Of a stretch of DNA of 64,000 nucleotides, positions 56,857 to 64,000 are shown one piece after another. Source of the stretch: Agelaius tricolor (Eukaryota > Chordata > Aves > Passeriformes > Icteridae). A program made the position numbers and the translations under genes. The stretch spans positions 105,011,881 to 105,075,880 of the forward strand of contig JALJCS010000001.1 of assembly GCA_023055355.1 (NCBI GenBank). The letters run 5' to 3'. The notes under the pieces are model-generated. The model saw nothing but the letters and a program-made list of their open reading frames with translations. It was not told the origin of the DNA and made no database searches. Each line of letters begins with the position of its first letter. Within the stretch, counting starts at the first letter, position 1.

Positions 56857-59800
56857 GTCTTTTTGAAATCAGCCATTTCCTAGAAGACTGATTATTCTAC
56901 TCATACTTCATAATTAGCAGATTTATGTTCCCTTACTCTATCTGAGTGCTTTTTCATGGGGCCCAAAATTCCATTTCTGAAGGCATAACATCAATAAATA
57001 CTGTAGTTAAGTATGACAGCAGAATGTAATTCTTGTGCTTGATTAGAACCTGGAAAGTCCTTCTAGACTTTATATAATGTTCTGTAATGTTATTTAACTT
57101 GCTTGCAATCTGTAGTGAAGTTCCAGGGTAAAGAGCTGAAGACATTTTGCTCCATCCTACTGGTCTGTCTGCATCTTTAGCTTTTTTTTCCTGGAAACCT
57201 GGTTGATGTGCTGTAGGCTAAAAGCAGAGTTTGTGCCAACACATGAGTTTACACTGATGCTAAGGAATTTTAAGTTTAACTGCATGCTGGTCTAGTACAA
57301 AAGATTAGTGTGGACCACAGCCTGAGAGATTCTTTTCCACTAAACCTTGTCAGCATTCCCAACCTAGTGCCTCTTTTTACCACAAGAAAAATGCTGAGGG
57401 ATGCTGGTATAAATGTCAATAAACCTCTTCAATGCCAAGGAGGTAATTCTACAAAGCTAACATCATCTACTTCTGAGTTTTGAACTAAGAACTAAAGAAT
57501 ATTTGGTAAATGGCTTCTCTTTTCCAGTGGAAGCTGGGCACTCTGTAACTGTAATGGCTACTGAGAAAATGCTTTCCAAGGAATTTTTGTCATAAAAAAA
57601 AAAAACCCATAGCAGACTGTAACATCTAAGGCAGCAAGTGATTTCCCTTCTAAATTTTTCTACATAAACAATGTGGGCTGTAATAAAAAGAAAGAATTTG
57701 TCTGTTTGAACATTTGACTTTCTCATGAAAGATTTGTCTGAACTGGGCCCTGATGCTGGTTCATGTCCACATAACTCATCCTTTACAGTCATAGACTGAT
57801 GTGACACAGGGTAATAGAAAGTGATGCATTGCCTGAATTTAAAGGAACACGGGCTATTTCAGGATCGGCTGTGCAGTATGAGATCTGTATCAGATTTGAA
57901 ACAAAGCTAACCAAGCAGACAGAGCAGTAAGATATCTATAGCATCCATTAATCAGTATATACTATGCTGTTGCTGGTTTCTTTTTTTCATTTTGGCTTTT
58001 CTGTGGGTGTTCACCATCTAACATTATTTGCTCAATGCCTTTTTAAAGAGAAGACAAATATACAAGTTTACTTGGGAAACCATTTCCAAATCTTTTCTCC
58101 TCTCTGTTCTTTAATTTCAGGGCAAGAAATCATTCTTTTCTAACCACAAATACCACACCAGAGTATCATCTGTATGTCTACATAGGCTTAGAGTTGTCAA
58201 AACACAAAGAAGTCAGCATCTGTTGTTGTTGGATTGTGTTGTTTAAGTGTTCTTTCTCTATGTGTGCACCTGCACTTTCATGTCCTTACATTTGACAGGA
58301 GATAATGATGGCAGTGCCCAAATTAGGACATTCCCACAAAACCTGCCTTGCCCTTGGTTACATAAAACAGTGATATTTATTTAAATTTCTTTTCATATCA
58401 GTAAACTCCTTGGAATCCTAGCAGAGAAGCAAAATAGCTCTTCATCATTGAATGGTCAATGCACTTTGCTGTGATTTGTATTCAGATGAGATCTTAAGAA
58501 GTGAGTTTCTTTATAATCTATATGCTTCTGAGAACCTAAAGCCACACTTTATGCTAGGAAAATGTTTTGTATTATTTTCAATTTCTCCCTCTGGAGCCTA
58601 CTTGGGAAAATGCACAGGAGCTGCAGGCATTCTGTACCTGCCTTCCAAAGGAGCATCTATTACTGTTGGTGTTCAGCTCTCTTTCTTCCAACAGCCGGGA
58701 GATTAATTTTTCTTTGCATCAATTTGTCCTTTCCCTGTGCTTAATCCAAATTCAGTTGCATTACACCCAGATATTAGAAATCTCAGTAGAAATACTATCT
58801 TCAGCTATGACAGCCTTGGTGGACAATACTTCAGTAGACTGCTTGTAGTAACAAGTTTGGTATTTAAGAAAAATAAGTAAAATTACCTTTTTATTTTGAA
58901 TTTGGTTAACTTTTAAGCCCTTTGTCAGAAATACTATGGAGGACAAAGCATTTTTCTGATGCATTACAAAAAGCCTTACCAAAAAGACTTTTTTAAAAAA
59001 TATATTTTTTGTCATCTAGTATGCCTTCCTTCCACTTGGAAATTTCAAATCGTGCTTCCTCACCATTCTGTTACCTTCTATCACCCCTCTCTTGGTATGG
59101 TTTATGTTTTAAAATATTTTTCCAGGAAAGTTCTTATTAGGAGCGCCTTAACAATGTTAAGCTTAGCATGTTGCTTCTGCCAAAGGACTACTCAGGTTGC
59201 CCAAATATGAACCAGAATAATATGAACCAGATAACCATCAAAACAGTTTGTTTAAAAGAGTAGAACTTTTTTTTTAAAGTTGTCAAATGTTGTCCATCAG
59301 AGATTTAGTATATTAAGAACCTGCTGACATTATTGTAGTAGAGAGAGCACAGTCCTTACACTTAGCACAAATTATGCATTTATCAAACAAGCAAAGAGGT
59401 TTTTGTGCCTTTAAAAAGTTTTTTTCTTAGCAGTGTATTTCATATTTCCTTAAAAAAAAATTAATGCTACTTTTTCCATAGTATTGCTGTGACATTGTGT
59501 ACTATAAAGTTTTAAAGCCAGACACCTTCTAGCGATAAGAACTTCAGAAGCAAAGCCTGCTGAAACCATCTGAACTGCTTCAAAAAGAGCATCCTCCTCT
59601 CAGGGATCAGCTATTTTTCCCAAGTTTGAAATTCTAACCTGGTAAATAGCATCAACAGGGGACTTTTCCCCCAACTCTTTTGGAGAACCCCACAGATATG
59701 AATATCTTCAAAGGAGGATCTGTTAAAAAATGTAACAGTCTTCAAAGGGGAAACACCACCCTCAGCAATCTGAAGTTCTTTAAAGTGGGAGCCCACCAGC

Positions 59801-60703
59801 ACTATGAATCCTCAGAGGACTAACTCCCAGAGCACTGTGGAAATTTGTAAGAGAACAAGCCCTCTCTCCCAAATACCCAGTAGGCCATTATTTTCCTTTA
59901 AAAGGACTCTTACATGTGTACATTTATAATTACAGAAAGGGTCTTATTTAACCAGAGCCCTGTAGAACTCTCTTACTTTTCAAAACAAATATTGATTAAA
60001 AGAAAAGAATGACAGAGGAAAACAATTTGACTTTGCTGTTTTCCTTTTTCTTCTTTTATTTATGCCTGATCTCAATATAATGCACCAATAACACTTGGCT
60101 GGTGTCGCTCTTTTGATCTCCGTGACTCAAAAGTATTCTTCGAGAGTTGTGAAGAAATATTCTCTGAGCACAGTTATCCACTTTTACTGCTGGTTAACTG
60201 GGAGCCCAAATGCTCTGGCAAGAAGCACATTTATCACAGCTGTAGCATTGCTGGGTGTGTCCTTTCAAGAGATACTTTCTCAAATAAATATTCAAGGTTT
60301 GGGTTACTGGCTTCCACCTGCCCACTCTGTGTAAGAATTTTATTAGGTAGGTGTAGCTAATGTAGGCATTAAAGCCATTATCAATTGCCAGATGATTGCC
60401 TTCCAGGCATGCCATGAATGTGCAGGTAAGTTGGGCAATGGGGCCAGCTGCCTGCAAGAGAGGAGAGATTCTGAGGTGGCTTGGGATGCTCATGAACATC
60501 CTTGGGTACCCTTCCAAATATGGATGTGGGCATGTCCTTCAAGCAGCAGGGAAATTACCGTGGGCTGTTGGGAGGCAGAAGAACCCTGTTTTGTTGAGAT
60601 GGAGAATGGCTTGTCTGACAAAAGTGCCCGTGTCAAAGCCAAAAACTGAAGTCAGTTCTCCTAAGTACCAAATCAGAAGAATGGCTGGGGGGTTTTTTCA
60701 TGT
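56857..60703. other. Noncoding DNA, no supported gene
   Basis: The minus-strand frame 57463-57807 (114 codons) and the overlapping plus and minus frames between 60095 and 60803 were examined. No domain, signal peptide or convincing splice site was found. The 11-mer TATGAACCAGA is duplicated at 59206-59216 and 59221-59231. Confidence 0.5.
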
Positions 60704-60797
60704 TTTTGCATCATCAGTCCATCATTTGCATCTGCATTTCATACATTCTACAGTCCATACATTGCACCTACATCTACAATCATTTGCATCTACAACC
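60704..60797. repeat. Degenerate CATTTGCATCTACA-type repeat with two octamer motifs
   Basis: Variants of 'catttgcatctaca' recur several times. The perfect octamer ATTTGCAT (reverse complement of ATGCAAAT, the POU/Oct-factor site) occurs at 60724-60731 and 60782-60789. Around them are 'ctgcatttcatac', 'cattctaca', 'catacattgcacctacatct' and others. It looks like an eroded minisatellite. The 135-codon frame 60396-60803 ends in this repeat and reads there as His/Leu/Ser-rich low-complexity sequence. Confidence 0.6.
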
Positions 60798-63246
60798 AAG
60801 TAGAACAGAATTTTTCCTGACCCCCAGGGTCTGTGAATGTACAACTCAAATGCTGAGATTTACCAGTAAAATTTCTGACTTGTTGAAGAAATGACAGGAA
60901 TAACTAAATTTTACCTGTAGAAGCAAAAACATCATGCTCCATTCACGTATTTCTTAGTGTCTCCTCTTTCACAATGCTGGATGATTTATGGTTTCTAATG
61001 TAACTGTAAAATCAGAACCCCTCGTATCTTATGTTTAGTGATGTTTGATGGTTTGATTTCCTGCTACTTAGCTGATCCAAAAATGTGTGCCAAGAATATT
61101 ATGCCTGATAGTAGCCTCATCTTCCACTATATGGAGGGAAAAATATCTTTTGCAGTATTTGATAAATATCTTTACACTTTGATGATAGAATAGTATGATA
61201 TTTGTCAAATTTTTTATTTTCTTTTTGAAAATGGCATCTTCTGTTTGGAAGTTACTTAGATGTTTGGGTCTGATACCAATAACCACATTTATCCCATCAG
61301 CAGACTAACTGTGTTTTGCTGTGAAGCCCTGACAGCTGCAGCAGTGTGTGTATGCAGCAGCACCCCTCTCATTCACATTGGCCAATGTGAGGGGAAGAAG
61401 TGAACAGATAAGTCAAAGGATACTTTGATAGCTCTGAGCAGGCTGCAAGGAGTCTTTAACTACTTAGGTGAATTTCCTTCCATTATGAGATCTGACAATT
61501 AGTCCTTCCACCCAGATGTGCCAATCTTTTGCTAACTTGTTTTTTGCTAGCATTTATGCCAGGTGGGAGAATTTGATAAAAGAGAGATAAGTATGTTCAG
61601 AGCAAGCTTTTTATTGCTCTAAAGCTCTCATGGAGTCCAGATGTCAGAAATGTGAACATAGACATGGATGTAACTAATGTTTCTGCTGGGTAAATCCTGA
61701 ATTTGGATATGAAACCTTAGAAAAAGGACAAAATTAGTGGAAATTTAAACTACTTGCTGAGAAAATTTGCTCTCTCAACTCTGTTGAAGCAAATTATCTC
61801 AAAAAACAGAACACAAGTAATAACAAACCATAAGTTCAATGTGTAGTATGAAATGTTGTATTTTTTTCTTGCTAGAAGTATTGTAGCAATTCCATTACAT
61901 TACATCAATGGAGTTGTATCTGAGACAAACAGAATTTGGTTATTCACAGGAGCTGGGAGGAATGTTTTTATCCAGTGAATCTTACTTAGTCTTCCTAATG
62001 CAAAATTTACAAAGCTACTGGCAGAGGAGAAAGGTGCAGAAAATGGCTGTAACACCTGTATTTTCCTACTCTTATGTTAACTGCTAATAGCACAGAAACC
62101 TTAAACAATAGTTTTGAACTGCAGAGCATTTGTCAGTTTAAAACAAAAAAACATCATGTTTAAAAACTGAAATGTTAGAGGCACACTGTAATGCTCAAGC
62201 CCAAAAGGAAAATGGGAAGACTCTAAGTTTCCTGAATCCTGTCCCAATTATATTTCATTTAATAACACTCAGTGAAATATCTGGTGGCAGGGGAAATGAA
62301 ACTACATGATTTTATGGGATCATTCATCAAGAACTAATTGAAGCCTTCATACAGTTTAGTGCTGATAAAACACTGTAACAATAAACAATAACAAAATTCA
62401 CCAGAGAAGGATTTGTTTTGCCGTGAGGAAAATGGTTCGGTTTCATCCTGGGGATTCCTGGTTAAAAGAGTCTCCAATTTAAAAAGGGATAAGCACAGGC
62501 TCCTGTGCATAATGACAGAGTGGGAGCTGTGGCAAATGTATTAGTATTGCTCCAGTGGAGCTATTCTCATTGTAAGTATTTGCTATTGTGTGTGGCTGAG
62601 GCAGGAGGCAGAACGACCAATAAGATTTTTTAAAGTTTGATTTTTTTAAGCAGTTCCCATGTAGTTTTATGAAAAGTAAATTACAGCTCCAGCACAAGCA
62701 ACTGAATTTCTGATTTCAAAGTTACTAACTAGTCATAGTTTTATTGACTGCAGAAAAATTGTTCTATCCTATATTTCTTCACAGAGTCAGGCTGGTCTTA
62801 CAGTGACAGTTCTTTTTAACACAGGCTAGAGTGATATCTTGTCAATACTTAAATTGTTGAGATAAAACATCTTGTCTCTTCATTTCTGATCTATTTTCTC
62901 TGACCAGAATATTTTGGCAGTCCAAAACCACAGCAAGGATTACAAAGAATGTATTAATTTTGATTTTAAAAAATGAAATAATGAATATTTCATCAATCTG
63001 CATCGGGGACCCGGGGAGGTTCCTAGGAAGGTGACACTACAGTTCAGGGGTTCCAGACCTTGCCAGGCCAACTCAAGCAAATGGTTTCTGTTCTTCTCTT
63101 CTCGTCCTCCTTCTGCCCTCTTAAAGTGCAAATCCTTCTGGGATCAGGAAGGTTCCTGCCACCTGTCTGGAGAGCAGTGAGCCTCTTTTTTAAGCTAGAA
63201 CTTCTGGAAGTACAGTAAAACCAAAATTAAACTATCATAAATAACA
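60798..63246. other. Noncoding DNA, no supported gene
   Basis: Only small unsupported frames (61068-61286, 62479-62697, 62940-63131, all minus). The stretch 63003-63070 is G+C-richer ('atcggggacccggggaggtt') but I find no exon structure in it. Confidence 0.5.
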
Positions 63247-63300
63247 TAAATGAGGTACAATACCAGGTAAGTGATTTTATCCTAGATCATACAGCAGGAA
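63247..63300 (+). repeat. MIR-like SINE core remnant
   Basis: 'aaatgaggtacaataccagg' followed by 'taagtgattttatcctagat' and 'catacagcagg' parallels the MIR core GATGAGGAAACTGAGGCACAGAGAGGTTAAGTGACTTGCCCAAGGTCACACAGC with one gap. It is short and read by eye, so it is tentative. Confidence 0.45.
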
Positions 63301-64000
63301 ACATCATATTTTATGGTGTTCCAAATAATTGATCTTTTTGGATGATCCTATCAGAGAAAGGAGAAACAATCATATGTTGCTAATTAGGTCTACTTCGATA
63401 TTTTACTTATTGGGATTAAAAATTTCATCTATCTGTAGAAACACCCTCCTGAAATTTTAGTGGTTTGCTTTTTTGATTTGTTTAGCTGTTTTTTCCTTTT
63501 GTTTTGGTGCTTTTTTTTGAGGGGGGGATTGTTTGTTTGTTTTTTGAGGGAAATAGAAGGCTTAAAATATCAGCAAATAATATTAGGAGTCTAGCTCTCC
63601 TGTGTTTGTGGTATATTTTCCCTCTACCAGTCATTTCTATCATGCTCTGTGCTATCGTGTTGGCCTTCAGAACACCTGCCTTTCTGTTGTAGCTGTAAAA
63701 GCAAGAAAAGGGGGCTCAGTCACACTGGGGATCCCCAGGTATGGTGCTTTATACCCACTGGTGGGTAACTTCAATGGACCTTCAACACTCAGGCTGGTTG
63801 AGACTGCACTTGTAGGAGTGCAAATGTAAAACAAGGTTCAAATTTTAGCCGAAGACCAACTACTTCCATATCTCAGAAGATGTCAATATCCCCAGAATTC
63901 AGAAATATTTAATCTGAATTTAAATCAGAGATGATATATAAATGAAGACAACACATGAAGACATGATACAGCTATGGCTGAGCAATCTTTATTTAATGGT
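63301..64000. other. Noncoding DNA, no supported gene
   Basis: A GTTT/T-rich stretch lies at about 63464-63545. Two overlapping plus-strand frames (63504-63692, 63602-63829) are in different phases and share no coding signal. Confidence 0.5.

Noticed and set aside
60095..60803. Cluster of overlapping frames, one with Cys/His residues (CHECAGK) suggesting a zinc finger or retroviral integrase
   Set aside because: The Cys/His spacing does not continue into a finger, and no integrase, reverse transcriptase or gag landmark appears before or after. Frames overlap on both strands.
62940..63131. Minus-strand frame over a G+C-richer patch, as a possible exon
   Set aside because: No donor or acceptor of quality on the minus strand and no protein resemblance.
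1..64000. Bacterial-type features: operons, CRISPR arrays, ribosome binding sites, phage or plasmid genes
   Set aside because: No dense coding, no regular spaced repeats and clear vertebrate transposons; such features are not expected and none was seen.

Overview
The window looks like a piece of bird nuclear genome, most likely from a songbird (passerine). It is AT-rich, almost free of genes, and strewn with old transposon fragments. The avian assignment rests on recognised repeats rather than on a gene. These are CR1 LINE 3' ends at 2325-2450, 31958-32079 and 45450-45535, antisense CR1 at 45061-45115 and 51310-51610, a long solo LTR of the avian ERV-L type at 28161-28749, and a shorter ERV LTR at 52628-52916 whose 3' half is the kind dispersed widely in passerines. 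Several much older amniote repeats (MIR-like SINE pieces and palindromic MITE-like elements) are present in eroded form. Every family assignment is from memory of consensus sequences, not from a search.

Layout. 1-22.7 kb: noncoding DNA with a CR1 tail, an AT microsatellite with a duplicated anchor (3186-3325), a MIR-like remnant, ancient MITE-like elements (11506-11600, 14876-15100) and a 66-nt all-purine tract (16016-16081). 22.7-23.2 kb: a decayed reverse-transcriptase fragment of a CR1/L3-clade LINE. 28.2-28.75 kb: the ERV-L-like solo LTR with TATA box and poly(A) signal. 29.8-30.3 kb: the longest open frame in the window, unrecognised and probably not a gene. 32.0 kb: a CR1 tail. 41.05-41.13 kb: an (AAT)n microsatellite. 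42.6-42.8 kb: the best coding candidate, which looks like the last coding exon of a plus-strand gene. 45-52.1 kb: CR1 pieces in both orientations and another ancient repeat. 52.6-52.9 kb: the second LTR. 55.5 kb: two tandem near-perfect hairpins. 60.7 kb: a short repeat array with two octamer (ATTTGCAT) motifs. 63.2 kb: a second MIR-like remnant.

Genes. No complete gene, tRNA, rRNA, CRISPR array, operon or bacterial feature is visible. Almost every open frame of 60-170 codons lacks splice context, recognisable domains and coding character. The one exception is the exon-like block at 42618-42798. It has a strong splice acceptor, an open frame of 59 codons ending in TAA, and seven CpGs in 181 bases of otherwise CpG-poor DNA. 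I could not name the gene. If the exon is real, upstream sequence is probably intron of the same gene and downstream sequence is 3' UTR then intergenic DNA. No previously undescribed biological system is evident.
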